Positions 14,581 to 21,891 of a stretch of DNA of 23,209 nucleotides are shown in pieces. This DNA is from a virus: the IMG/VR virus record IMGVR_UViG_3300023180_000415, positions 1 through 23,209 of that record; one strand, written 5' to 3'. Made by a program: the position numbers and the translations under genes. Position 1 is the first letter of the stretch; every line of letters begins with the position of its first letter. The notes beneath the pieces are model-generated. The model was not told where the DNA came from. It did not search any database and saw only the letters and a program-made list of their open reading frames with translations.

Positions 14581-14909
14581 ATTTTCCACTCAAACGGGCG
14601 CAGATAACGATACTCATTAGAGTTCAGAAGCCGCTTCACGCCGTCCCAGTGATCTGGGTTGTGGGCGTCAATGCCATGCTCAATGAGCCATTTCTGCTGA
14701 ATTACGACCGGAATGGTGGCTGCGTAACGCATGTCACCGCCCATGCCTTCAAACTTCTCACCGCTATTCTGCAAGGCCTTGTTGCGCTCTATAAGCGGCG
14801 TCAGATCCTGCTCTGCGCCAATGTGAACCTGGTCATCGTCAAACTTAACGTACCAGTCCACACCGTGCGGCGTACGCAATAAATGGTCTTCTCGCGAAAA
14901 CCTACTCAT
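14577..14909 (-). CDS. Conserved small connector-region protein, 110 residues
   Basis: The ATG at 14909 overlaps the previous stop by 8 bases, with GGAGATAGAGG just ahead. The protein is soluble, with no signal or membrane segment. The first half includes D-W-Y-V-K-F-D-D-D-Q-V-H-I-G, and the C-terminal half a helix and aromatic end (N-P-D-H-W-D-G-V-K-R-L-L-N-S and R-Y-L-R-P-F-E-W-K). I recall similar small proteins in this place in short-tailed phages, between the coat and head-tail adaptor genes, but no function is established. A neck or head-completion role is inferred from order alone. Confidence 0.7.
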   Translation of the reverse strand: MSRFSREDHLLRTPHGVDWYVKFDDDQVHIGAEQDLTPLIERNKALQNSGEKFEGMGGDMRYAATIPVVIQQKWLIEHGIDAHNPDHWDGVKRLLNSNEYRYLRPFEWKI

Positions 14910-15414
14910 CCTCTATCTCCGCAAAACCTTTTGCTTCGAGCCCCTCGCCAGTTGCACGAGACACCACGATGCGATCACCTCTTGCGTAGAAACCGCCTTC
15001 GCCGTTGCTGATTTTGCCATCACCGCGCTTTAAAATGACGCAGGTAACACCATCAGCAATTTCAACCGCGTCAGGCGCTGGCGGTGCTAAGTCCCGTTTC
15101 GTTGTTGCACGTAATTCCAAACCCTCAAGACGGCCATAAATCTCCTCAATCGCTAACGATTGACGGTTTAACCGTTCGACGATCTCGTCCAGGTCATAGC
15201 CTTCAACGGCTGCATTATCAGCGTCTGGTACGGCCAGAAACTCTTCCAGCTCCTCTGTCAGCACTGGCTCCAGTTCTTCGTCGGCATCGTCTTCGCCAGA
15301 ATGAGCCTCTGCTAATGCGTTGCTCAACCGCTCAATGCCCCAGCGCTTGTCATATTCGACGCCAAGAGCGTCCAGTTCGGCCCACAGCTCCTGCTTGTCC
15401 GTCTCTTCACTCAT
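14902..15414 (-). CDS. Acidic head/connector-region protein with LEM/HeH-like N-terminus, 170 residues
   Basis: The ATG at 15414 follows GGAG by 7 bases. A longer frame to 15447 would run through the hairpin and is unlikely. The first 40 residues (E-L-W-A-E-L-D-A-L-G-V ... L-S-N-A-L-A-E-A) have the helix-extended-helix look of the LEM/Rho_N/HeH type that often starts small phage proteins next to capsid genes. Residues about 45-100 are highly acidic, probably helical. The C-terminal 60 residues (V-T-C-V-I-L-K-R-G-D-G-K ... G-D-R-I-V-V-S) look like a small beta domain. Its place directly after the coat gene suggests head completion or a decoration role, but the family is not recognised. Confidence 0.72.
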   Translation of the reverse strand: MSEETDKQELWAELDALGVEYDKRWGIERLSNALAEAHSGEDDADEELEPVLTEELEEFLAVPDADNAAVEGYDLDEIVERLNRQSLAIEEIYGRLEGLELRATTKRDLAPPAPDAVEIADGVTCVILKRGDGKISNGEGGFYARGDRIVVSRATGEGLEAKGFAEIEDE

Positions 15415-15432
15415 TTTCAATCTCCGGTAACG

Positions 15433-15460
15433 AAAAGGGCGCCCCAACCGGAACGCCCTT
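15433..15460 (-). terminator. Hairpin after the major capsid gene, possible weak terminator or attenuator
   Basis: On the minus strand AAGGGCG (15460-15454) and CGCCCTT (15441-15435) form a 7-base stem around a 12-base loop, followed by a short T run (TTTT at 15436-15433, then C). It lies 26 bases after the capsid stop in the widest gap of the window. The short T tract suggests partial termination or an mRNA end, which would give more coat than connector message. Confidence 0.5.
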
Positions 15461-15485
15461 CTCTCTCAGTTCTGACTGACCAGTA

Positions 15486-16454
15486 TTAGCCAGACAGGTC
15501 GCCAATGTAGCCGTGGGCTTTCTCGTTCCGGCATACCAGCGTCTCTTCGCAGATCATCTGATACTTCGTGTTATCGCCGGTTTTCGACAGCTCATTACGC
15601 TCGTATGGGCGCAGAACGCCCTTGGCCAGAAACTCATGGTCAACAATCAGAGCAGCCTCTGACAGACCATAAGCTACAGGAACGCAAATCAGGTTGCCGA
15701 ACGAGCTGACATAGACGTCAGCAGCGCCCACAATGGTCGCCTGATTGTTTCCACGCACTTCATTACGGATGCCGCTGATACCGCTGAATCCGTTGAATAC
15801 GCCTTTGTGAGCCGCTTTCATATAGATGTGACGGTCCTTCGACGTGCCGCTATTGGTGAAAATTGACTCCATGACACCAGTAACCTGCGCTTCAGTGAAC
15901 GCGCGGTTGGTGCCCGTCGTCGGTGCATCAACAACAGCAGTTGAGGTGTTGAAGCCTCCAGCAGAGCCACCAGCACCAAGATCGACATTGGTTTCGATCC
16001 AGGACTGTAGGCCACCCATGCGGCGCTGAGTTGCACCACTTTCGAGGCGAGAGCTGTTTGCTGACAGCATAGATGCCTCGCTGTCGCGCTTGAGCTGAAT
16101 GCCGTGGATGGTTGTCTGACGTGCGATTTCAGACTTGCGGCCTGCTTTGTCTACTTTTTCCTGAGTGCCCGAAACAACGAACGCTTCAGTCAGGATCTGG
16201 CAGATGTTGCTGACCCGCGTTGTGACGTTCTCGCTGTATGCAGAAACGTCATCACCTTCCAGCGCGTTGTTGTCGGCTGTCGGTGTGTCCAGCGTTTCAA
16301 GCTGCCACTCGTGGCGGACAGCTTTGGCGTTTGCGGTGCCAATGTTGCTGGACAGTGGGGTCAGTTCAGGTGCAACGCGGGAAATTACGTTCGAAAGGTC
16401 TTCCCGGTTGCCTTTTTGCGACAAGGTTGTCGCGGTGTTGGTAGGAGCAGCCAT
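15486..16454 (-). CDS. Major capsid protein, DUF5309/SU10-type HK97-fold
   Basis: At 322 residues, this builds the icosahedral head. The sequence matches the DUF5309 (SU10 major head protein) pattern: R-E-D-L-S-N-V-I at about 17-24, R-H-E-W-Q at 47-51, E-G-D-D at 66-69, then V-V-S-G-T-Q-E-K-V-D-K-A-G at 93-105 and Q-L-K-R-D-S-E-A at 120-127. The middle carries a Gly/Ala/Thr-rich loop (about 155-185), followed by a beta-rich C-terminal part. There is no sign of an N-terminal delta domain. Position after the scaffold and before connector genes supports the call. The ATG at 16454 has AAGGAAA about seven bases upstream, and the gap of 25 bases before it is larger than most in the operon. Confidence 0.92.
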   Translation of the reverse strand: MAAPTNTATTLSQKGNREDLSNVISRVAPELTPLSSNIGTANAKAVRHEWQLETLDTPTADNNALEGDDVSAYSENVTTRVSNICQILTEAFVVSGTQEKVDKAGRKSEIARQTTIHGIQLKRDSEASMLSANSSRLESGATQRRMGGLQSWIETNVDLGAGGSAGGFNTSTAVVDAPTTGTNRAFTEAQVTGVMESIFTNSGTSKDRHIYMKAAHKGVFNGFSGISGIRNEVRGNNQATIVGAADVYVSSFGNLICVPVAYGLSEAALIVDHEFLAKGVLRPYERNELSKTGDNTKYQMICEETLVCRNEKAHGYIGDLSG

Positions 16455-16479
16455 TGCTCGTTTCCTTCAAGGCTCGGCC

Positions 16480-17577
16480 CTACATCAGAAGTTTTGTTGC
16501 CTCGTCCAATGATAATTGGCCTTTGTTCAGCAACTTCTGCCGCTGGGCCTGTTGTCTGGATACAGGCTTTACCGGAGCGTTTGGCTTGATGCCTGAACGT
16601 CTGGTTTTACCTGCAACGGGTTTGGGTTTTTGAGTTTTGGCCTGCTTCGCCTGCATCTGGTCGTAAAGCATAGCTTTGCGCGCGATCACCAAATCCTCCG
16701 CGCTAGCCAACTTTAAAAGGTCATCTGTGTAACCTGTATCACGCAAAAATTGCGTGACCTGACGATCCAGCTCTGCGCCCGTCTGCGGGTCAAGAAATTC
16801 AGGTGCAATCTCGGACAGTTTTTGGTGACGTTCCTGTACGAATTGCACGAACTCTTGTTGCTCGCGGTCTGAACGTGCCTTCTCAGCTTTTGCCTTTTGC
16901 TCTTTGAGTTGCTCGAAAGTCGCCCGGTGCGCCTGGTACTCCTTTGGGTCAAGCTGTTGTGCAGCCTGTGCCCAGTCGGTTTGCTCATAAATCGCAAGAC
17001 GCTGGTCTACTTCACTGACAAAACCGTCCAGTTGGCCGAGGGCACTTTCGTACCGTTTGCGCTCGGTTGCGGTTTCGTTGAGCTTACGGCTCAGAGCGGC
17101 GTTTCGCTGCTTTTCATTCGCGTTAATATGAGCAGCAAGTTGCTCGCCAATCGGGCGCAGCTCCTTGGGCAGCTCTTTCAACGTGTTTTCTAGCTTGGCG
17201 AACGTGTCCTTGCCGTTTTGGTCCCAAAATTGAGGCGTTTCGATTACCAGTTCTGGCTCGGTCTCTGCCTCGTCGTCAGCGTCGTCGTCTTCCTCATCAG
17301 GATCGTCTTCGCTGTCCTCCTCGCCCGGGTCAGACTCGGTGGATTCTGTCTCGTCAACATCAGCCTCTGCGTCGATCTCCTCGACCTCCAGCTCGTCAAC
17401 GTCTGTTTCTTCTATCTCAGGCGCCTCTGCGGCCTCTTCCTGCTCATCTGCTTCGTCTACTGGCACATCCAGCAAGGCGTTTGCTGCTGCGTCTATAGAC
17501 AGGCTCTCAGCCCCCTCAACCGCGCACCATTCCGCCATCGAGCGGACAAAGGGACGGTGCATCATGCTTGTCGTCAT
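16480..17577 (-). CDS. Capsid scaffolding protein (putative)
   Basis: A 365-residue protein located between portal and major capsid genes, the standard place for a scaffold, which guides coat assembly and leaves before DNA packaging. Its layout fits: residues about 40-112 are extremely acidic (long Asp/Glu runs), about 120-300 are charged helix or coiled coil (A-L-S-R-K-L-N-E-T, E-Q-L-K-E-Q-K-A-K-A-E), and about 310-350 are basic and Pro-rich (K-P-K-P-V-A-G-K-T-R-R). A short final helix S-L-D-E-A-T-K-L-L-M may contact the coat. The start is in an ATGA overlap, with GAGGAAAAGG in the preceding gene as ribosome site. No protease motif is evident. Confidence 0.8.
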   Translation of the reverse strand: MTTSMMHRPFVRSMAEWCAVEGAESLSIDAAANALLDVPVDEADEQEEAAEAPEIEETDVDELEVEEIDAEADVDETESTESDPGEEDSEDDPDEEDDDADDEAETEPELVIETPQFWDQNGKDTFAKLENTLKELPKELRPIGEQLAAHINANEKQRNAALSRKLNETATERKRYESALGQLDGFVSEVDQRLAIYEQTDWAQAAQQLDPKEYQAHRATFEQLKEQKAKAEKARSDREQQEFVQFVQERHQKLSEIAPEFLDPQTGAELDRQVTQFLRDTGYTDDLLKLASAEDLVIARKAMLYDQMQAKQAKTQKPKPVAGKTRRSGIKPNAPVKPVSRQQAQRQKLLNKGQLSLDEATKLLM

Positions 17578-17762
17578 AACCTTTTCCTCAGTTCTTCTTT
17601 TAACCGACGCTTCAGCTTCACTGTCACGTCATTCTTTAACGCCGCCATGAGCCGCGCATCGTTGCCGCTTTGATCGAGAGCAGCGTTCATCGCCTCCTTG
17701 GCGAACTCCCGGCAAAGATTGTCAGTAACCTCGTCCAGGATCTTGTTGACCCGATCTATCAA
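17574..17762 (-). CDS. Small helical protein, 62 residues, between portal and scaffold
   Basis: The start is a TTG at 17762, overlapping the portal stop as TTGA, with a GGTGGAG stretch in the portal end as possible ribosome site. No ATG occurs in frame before residue 25. The stop at 17574 overlaps the scaffold start as ATGA. The product is predicted to be all helix: an acidic amphipathic first half (I-L-D-E-V-T-D-N-L) and a very basic C-terminus (L-K-R-R-L-K-E-E-L-R-K-R-L). No family is recognised. Its place between portal and scaffold suggests a role in head assembly or in regulating scaffold translation. Start choice is uncertain. Confidence 0.6.
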   Translation of the reverse strand: MIDRVNKILDEVTDNLCREFAKEAMNAALDQSGNDARLMAALKNDVTVKLKRRLKEELRKRL

Positions 17763-19810
17763 CCGACAGCTCCACCAGGCCTGATTTCAGTAATTTCAGC
17801 GCTCGTGCGCGATTGCAGCGCCATCTGCTCGCGCTTGAGCTGCAACTCGGCCATCATTTGCTCACGCTTGAGCTGCATCTCGCGCTCCATCTGTTCGCGT
17901 CGCAACTGAACGTCAGCCTCCAGCTTTTTCAGTTCCAGCATTTGCTTGGCTTCCATTTCAGCCTTTTTGGCCTCCATTTCCATCATCGCCTCGCTGTCTT
18001 CAGGGCGCTGTTCAGGCGCCTCCACCGGATTAGTAATAAATTGCGTCACAGCTTTGAGGCCAAGACGATCACCCAGCGCTTTGTAAAGGTTGAACACATT
18101 ATCCGCTGTCACAAGCGGACCACTCAAACCGCCTTGGCTTTGCACAATCTCGGCGGTGCGCGCGGCCATCAGTTGCAAGGCAACAATGTCTGCATCACGA
18201 CCACCAGACCCCACACCAATTTCGACCCGCATCGCATTACGCCGCTGGAAATCGTTCGGGCTTACATCAACCCAACGGCCACGCAGCTCTACGGTGTCCA
18301 CGTAACTGGCGTTTGACCGCACCAGATCGTGCATACCTTCAAACAAGTCTCTGAATCCGTTTTCCGCAAACAGGCGCGCCATCATGCGAATACGTTTCTG
18401 ACCTTCATTGTGTTGAATTTGCATGCCGCCTTTGGTGTCATGCAAAGCGTCTGGGTTCAGTCCCTGGTTTAGCCGCTGAACACCAGAAGACTGCTCCTCA
18501 ATGGTTTTGATCTGTTCCATCGTCTGAAACGGGTTGATCGACAGCGGTGCAGACACAATCGGGAAAACTGCACCGGCACGACGCATTCTAATGGGCGCAC
18601 CTGGATCATTGTCCAGAACATCGTCAAGGGTGTCATCGGTTGAGTCATCTTCAGCAATGCCTAGCCGCTGATTAAGCTGAAAGGCGTTGTTGTCGAGGCC
18701 GTTTCGTAACAGTGCCGTGGTAATTTTCTGGTATGGCATGATCTTGTCGGCCAGATCGAGACCATACAAACGAAACGGCATCGGATAAGGCGAAAGAACT
18801 GCCGCTTCTATACGTGGCCGCTTCTCTATGTCGAGAATGACCTTCTCATTGTCTGCCGTAATGATCCGATAGATTTGCGGACGACCACTGCCCTCAAAAT
18901 CAGCGCGCAGATAATGCTCCATGACCTCTACCTCGGCCAGGTCGCCCATCGCAACGCTCTCATCATCATCTTCGTCTGACGTATTACGAGACATCTCTAC
19001 GCCAGCGTCGGAGTCATAATATTCATCAGGCAAAGCACGAACAATGTCGGCATCATACCCGTCTGCAATCAGATCCTGCTTTTGTGGGCGAGAACGGAAC
19101 ACAACATAGTTCGCGTCTCGCAGTCTCATGGTTTCTGGCGCTGCTGCAAAATCGCTGGATGGCCATGCTTTCCAGCAGGCACGAGGTGGGCGCACCATTT
19201 TGCGCGCCGTGAAGCTGTACTGCATCAGATTGGTCTCAGGGTCGATCTGCTCGTCAGTGACCTCTACAATCTCAATGCCCTGTGCCTGCAATTCATTCAG
19301 GTCGTAGGTCTCTCCCTCATACGTCTCGTAGTCTGCATCATCTGACCACCAGTATTTCATCGGACCGACACGACACAGCAGGCTCTCTTTGATAGCATCA
19401 TAAACGTTCTGGAACCCGTCATTGCGGTGGAAAATAACCTCTCGCATGTAGTCGGTTTCTTGTTCTGCCGCGTCTACATCACCCTTACTCTGCGGTTTGA
19501 ACGTCAGCGCATCTTCGCCACCAAAGAAGACCTCCATGATGTCTGGCATGATGGTTTCCACCATGTCCGCCAGGTCAGTCGTTGTTGCACTCGAACGGTT
19601 AGAGTCTACTGGTTTGCCTTCGTCATCGACCGCAACCGGCAAGTCATCCACAATGCCTTGGAGGTACTCCAAGGCGCGCTCCCGGTGATCGTTCAACTGC
19701 TCATCGTCATCTAAGCCAACAGAACGCGCGCGCTCGTGCTGGAGAATACCTGTCAATGCGTCTTCAGTAAGCGGCTCACCCATCCAGGTCAGCCCGTCAG
19801 GCAGTGGCAT
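17759..19810 (-). CDS. Portal protein with long C-terminal coiled coil
   Basis: At 683 residues this has the size of P22-type portals (about 725), which form the dodecameric ring at one capsid vertex through which DNA passes. Residues about 70-107 (N-R-S-S-A-T-T-T-D-L ... M-P-D-I-M-E-V-F) followed by D-A-A-E-Q-E-T-D-Y at 113-121 match the typical portal opening. It lies directly after terL, overlapping by 14 bases with AGGA six bases before the ATG. The C-terminal 85 residues or so are a charged helix rich in Met, Glu, Lys and Gln. It contains three tandem 11-residue repeats (634-666), probably forming a barrel or coiled coil inside the capsid. The last residues are Pro/Gly-rich. Confidence 0.9.
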   Translation of the reverse strand: MPLPDGLTWMGEPLTEDALTGILQHERARSVGLDDDEQLNDHRERALEYLQGIVDDLPVAVDDEGKPVDSNRSSATTTDLADMVETIMPDIMEVFFGGEDALTFKPQSKGDVDAAEQETDYMREVIFHRNDGFQNVYDAIKESLLCRVGPMKYWWSDDADYETYEGETYDLNELQAQGIEIVEVTDEQIDPETNLMQYSFTARKMVRPPRACWKAWPSSDFAAAPETMRLRDANYVVFRSRPQKQDLIADGYDADIVRALPDEYYDSDAGVEMSRNTSDEDDDESVAMGDLAEVEVMEHYLRADFEGSGRPQIYRIITADNEKVILDIEKRPRIEAAVLSPYPMPFRLYGLDLADKIMPYQKITTALLRNGLDNNAFQLNQRLGIAEDDSTDDTLDDVLDNDPGAPIRMRRAGAVFPIVSAPLSINPFQTMEQIKTIEEQSSGVQRLNQGLNPDALHDTKGGMQIQHNEGQKRIRMMARLFAENGFRDLFEGMHDLVRSNASYVDTVELRGRWVDVSPNDFQRRNAMRVEIGVGSGGRDADIVALQLMAARTAEIVQSQGGLSGPLVTADNVFNLYKALGDRLGLKAVTQFITNPVEAPEQRPEDSEAMMEMEAKKAEMEAKQMLELKKLEADVQLRREQMEREMQLKREQMMAELQLKREQMALQSRTSAEITEIRPGGAVG
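17813..17911 (-). repeat. Three tandem 33-base repeats inside the portal gene
   Basis: Codons 634-644, 645-655 and 656-666 of the portal encode three related 11-residue units: VQLRREQMERE, MQLKREQMMAE and LQLKREQMALQ. The shared core is x-Q-L-(K/R)-R-E-Q-M. Eleven-residue periodicity fits a right-handed or straight coiled coil. The DNA repeats are imperfect, so this is an older duplication. Confidence 0.8.
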
Positions 19811-21068
19811 AGCGTATCCTTTTCAAAGGTTGAGACCGGCGCGGCGGCTCATAGTGAATAGCCATCAGGCCGAACGCATCGGCAGCGTGGCTTGACCAGT
19901 CATGTTCTGGCCCTAATCCAATGTTGCGGTCTTCTGACCGGCGCTCATGGTAAAACCCAATCGCCTCCCGGCCAGATTCCGTTTTGTCTGCGTCAAACCA
20001 CATCTGACCAAATAAACGTCTAGCCGCCTCTACGCGCTGCATGGCAGCACCACGGCCCTGATTAGGTATGGTCTGAACGACGAACCCTGCATCGCGCCAG
20101 TGGTCTTCATAACGCTTGCCGGTCACATTGTTGGCGTTCGTGCCATCGTGCGGCAAGTAAACCCGCGCATTGTCCCATCCAGCCCGGCGCATCCAGTCAA
20201 CATGATACGATAGCGTCTGGCCCTGGCTTTCGTAGTAATCCAATACGCGGATTTCGCGGTTTATAAACTGACAGACCCAGATCGTGTATGCGTCAGCAGT
20301 CGCACCCGCACCACCAATGTCGTGGTAGGATCTTATCTCCATCATCGGGTCAGCAGCTAGCGAACAAATACGACCGTCACGCTCTGCTTGCCGCAAGGCG
20401 TTTGCGTAGTAGGCGCCCTCAAATGCTGTAGCGTAATCGCCTTCCCAAATATGCTCGTAGCGATCTGGGTTGTTTTCCCAATCGTCCAGTCGCTCCTGTT
20501 CGAGGACGTGTGGAAACCACGGATTGTTGTTCCAGTTTGCTCGCACAATGCAAGCGCTGTCTCGTTCCTGCTGTCTCAAAAAACGATCAACCGGATCGGT
20601 CTTGCGGCGCGGGTTCCAGCTAAACCAAATTTCTGAGCGCTCCTTGCGGATCGTTGGTCTCAGCATTTCCAACGAGCGAGCGCTAAGTGTCTGCGCTTCT
20701 TCGACCCATGCCCTGTCAATGCCTTCAAGTGACTTGATGGTCTCGGCTGTGTGATCCTGCATGCCCTGAAACAGGATCTCCCCACCGCCAGGCGTTTCAA
20801 TGTGCGTCCGTAAAACTCGAAAACCAGATCCAACGCCCAGCGACGCAATCTTGTCCTCGATGAGTTTTTTTGCGGACTGCTCCAGGCTTTTTTGAACCTC
20901 ACGGATACACACCCCGCGCAAACCGGGATTGGCGATTGCCTCCTCCACCATGTGTTCGGCAAAAAAGTGAGACTTGCCTGAACCACGTCCACCATACGCG
21001 CCTTTATAACGGGCTGGCTTCAGTAATGGACGGAAGACCTTTGCAGTCTCTATGACCAGATCAGTCAA
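19797..21068 (-). CDS. terL: Terminase large subunit (PBSX/Terminase_3-like packaging ATPase-nuclease)
   Basis: A 423-residue motor that cuts concatemeric phage DNA and pumps it through the portal. Residues 26-33 read GGRGSGKS (Walker A). Residues 117-125 (IDRAWVEEA) are Walker B, with E123/E124 as likely catalytic acids. S-W-N-P at 150-153 is the coupling motif seen in PBSX-type terminases. The C-terminal nuclease shows Y-H-D250-I-G, L-D277-Y-Y, L-P-H-D308-G and D-W-S-S-H-A-A-D397-A, which supply the acidic metal-binding residues. The only usable upstream start is TTG at 21068, because the first Met (residue 40) falls after Walker A. A modest GGAAG lies four bases upstream. It overlaps both its neighbours, the small subunit by 8 bases and the portal by 14. 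Confidence 0.93.
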   Translation of the reverse strand: MTDLVIETAKVFRPLLKPARYKGAYGGRGSGKSHFFAEHMVEEAIANPGLRGVCIREVQKSLEQSAKKLIEDKIASLGVGSGFRVLRTHIETPGGGEILFQGMQDHTAETIKSLEGIDRAWVEEAQTLSARSLEMLRPTIRKERSEIWFSWNPRRKTDPVDRFLRQQERDSACIVRANWNNNPWFPHVLEQERLDDWENNPDRYEHIWEGDYATAFEGAYYANALRQAERDGRICSLAADPMMEIRSYHDIGGAGATADAYTIWVCQFINREIRVLDYYESQGQTLSYHVDWMRRAGWDNARVYLPHDGTNANNVTGKRYEDHWRDAGFVVQTIPNQGRGAAMQRVEAARRLFGQMWFDADKTESGREAIGFYHERRSEDRNIGLGPEHDWSSHAADAFGLMAIHYEPPRRSQPLKRIRYATA

Positions 21069-21423
21069 TGATCTTCCGTGTGATTGATTTGACCTCCAGA
21101 CCGCCAGAGTGATGATGATGGTTCTTCTCAGACCAGGAATGCCAGCGCTGCGCCATATATTTCAGATTTGCAGCACCGTTGAACTCTGAAGCTGGTAATG
21201 CCAGCCCTTCTCGCAACCGCTTGGCCCAGAAAGCCTCTGCGAGCGCCTCCGCGCGTTTAAAGGCTTCCGAAAATGCCTCATGCTTATCGCGCCACAAATA
21301 GAGAGTAGACATCGCCAGATCCATTTCTGCCGCAGCCTCAACGAGCGTCATGCCCTGCTTGCCGCACTCGATCAGCTTATCGCACATTTCTGCGTTGTAT
21401 TTGGTTGGCCGTCCTACTGGCAT
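21061..21423 (-). CDS. Terminase small subunit (putative)
   Basis: A 120-residue DNA-binding protein expected to recognise the packaging site and recruit the large terminase. It begins M-P-V-G-R-P-T-K-Y, the usual opening of helix-turn-helix small terminases. A helix-turn-helix follows at about residues 26-46 (T-L-V-E-A-A-A-E-M ... S-T-L-Y-L-W-R), then the region F-S-E-A-F-K-R-A-E. The middle helix carries F-W-A-K-R-L-R-E-G and the C-terminus has a natural run of four His at about residues 102-105. A GTG at 21438 would add five residues, but the GAGGA site favours the ATG. It sits directly before the large subunit and overlaps it by 8 bases. Confidence 0.82.
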   Translation of the reverse strand: MPVGRPTKYNAEMCDKLIECGKQGMTLVEAAAEMDLAMSTLYLWRDKHEAFSEAFKRAEALAEAFWAKRLREGLALPASEFNGAANLKYMAQRWHSWSEKNHHHHSGGLEVKSITRKIID

Positions 21424-21431
21424 GTTATCGG

Positions 21432-21436
21432 TCCTC
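21432..21436 (-). promoter_or_regulatory. Ribosome binding site deciding the small terminase start
   Basis: On the minus strand GAGGA is followed by an 8-base spacer and the ATG at 21423. The site overlaps the alternative GTG start at 21438 and cannot serve it, so the ATG five codons in is the better start. Confidence 0.65.
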
Positions 21437-21469
21437 ACATAAGGTTGTCGATTGTGATGCGTTGCTGCG

Positions 21470-21631
21470 CTACTTTTTCCGTTTGGTTTTCTTCTTCGCG
21501 GTTTTTGCTGCGGCCTTGAAGGCTGCGGCAGTAGGGGCGCCTTTTGCCCCTGCTTTACGCATGCGCTCTTTGGAGCCTGCTTTGATGCGTTTGCGCTTTG
21601 CGTGAATGTTAGCGTAAAGGCCTCGCGCCAT
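21470..21631 (-). CDS. Tiny basic protein, 53 residues, with conserved phage N-terminus
   Basis: Read by eye: ATG at 21631 (TAATG overlap with the upstream stop) to TAG at 21470-21472, behind a strong AGGAGG site at about 21637-21642. The product begins M-A-R-G-L-Y-A-N-I-H-A-K-R-K-R-I, continues with G-A-K-G-A-P-T-A-A-A-F-K, and ends in a Lys-rich tail. About 40 percent of residues are Lys or Arg and there are almost no acidic residues. I recall small phage proteins beginning with a similar GLYANI-hAKRxRI stretch near structural or packaging genes; their function is not established. The strong ribosome site and tight coupling argue that it is translated. Confidence 0.8.
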   Translation of the reverse strand: MARGLYANIHAKRKRIKAGSKERMRKAGAKGAPTAAAFKAAAKTAKKKTKRKK

Positions 21632-21891
21632 TAAGACCTCCTGGATTTAGTACCAGAACATTTCCAGCGCTTACGACTCAGACGTAACGGGCTGTTCGGA
21701 TTGCTTGCTGCTTTGCGATGCTTTTTCATCTGACCAGCAGATCGAGCGCAGTAGCTGTCGCCTTTGGATGTGCCTGGTCGGACGCGCGGTCCGCCGCCTT
21801 TTGCTTTCCCAGCCTGCCCGTATGAAACTTTTTTACCAGTGCTGGTTATCTTTACTCGTGCCTTGCCTTTGGCAGGCTTGCGAGACGGCAT
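21631..21891 (-). CDS. Small very basic protein, 86 residues, conserved phage type
   Basis: The start at 21891 is in a TAATG overlap with the gene before, and the stop at 21631 forms another TAATG with the gene after. The protein is strongly basic: the first third is rich in Lys, Gly and Ala. The second part reads K-G-D-S-Y-C-A-R-S-A-G-Q-M-K-K-H, then N-P-N-S-P and R-K-R-W-K-C-S-G. I recall this second half as a recurring short motif in marine and other phage genomes, without an established role. The Cys, His and second Cys could bind metal, but the spacing is not a standard zinc finger. A DNA- or capsid-binding role next to the terminase is plausible but unproven. Confidence 0.75.
   Translation of the reverse strand: MPSRKPAKGKARVKITSTGKKVSYGQAGKAKGGGPRVRPGTSKGDSYCARSAGQMKKHRKAASNPNSPLRLSRKRWKCSGTKSRRS

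Noticed and set aside
15415-15447. 11-residue extension of the protein after the major capsid
   Set aside because: It would run through the hairpin and lose the GGAG site before the ATG at 15414.
17218-18316. Plus-strand hydrophobic or His/Leu-rich frames of 151 and 167 residues
   Set aside because: These are the antisense shadows of the acidic scaffold stretch and the portal coiled-coil repeats; Asp/Glu-rich regions read backwards give Leu/Val/Phe-rich frames.
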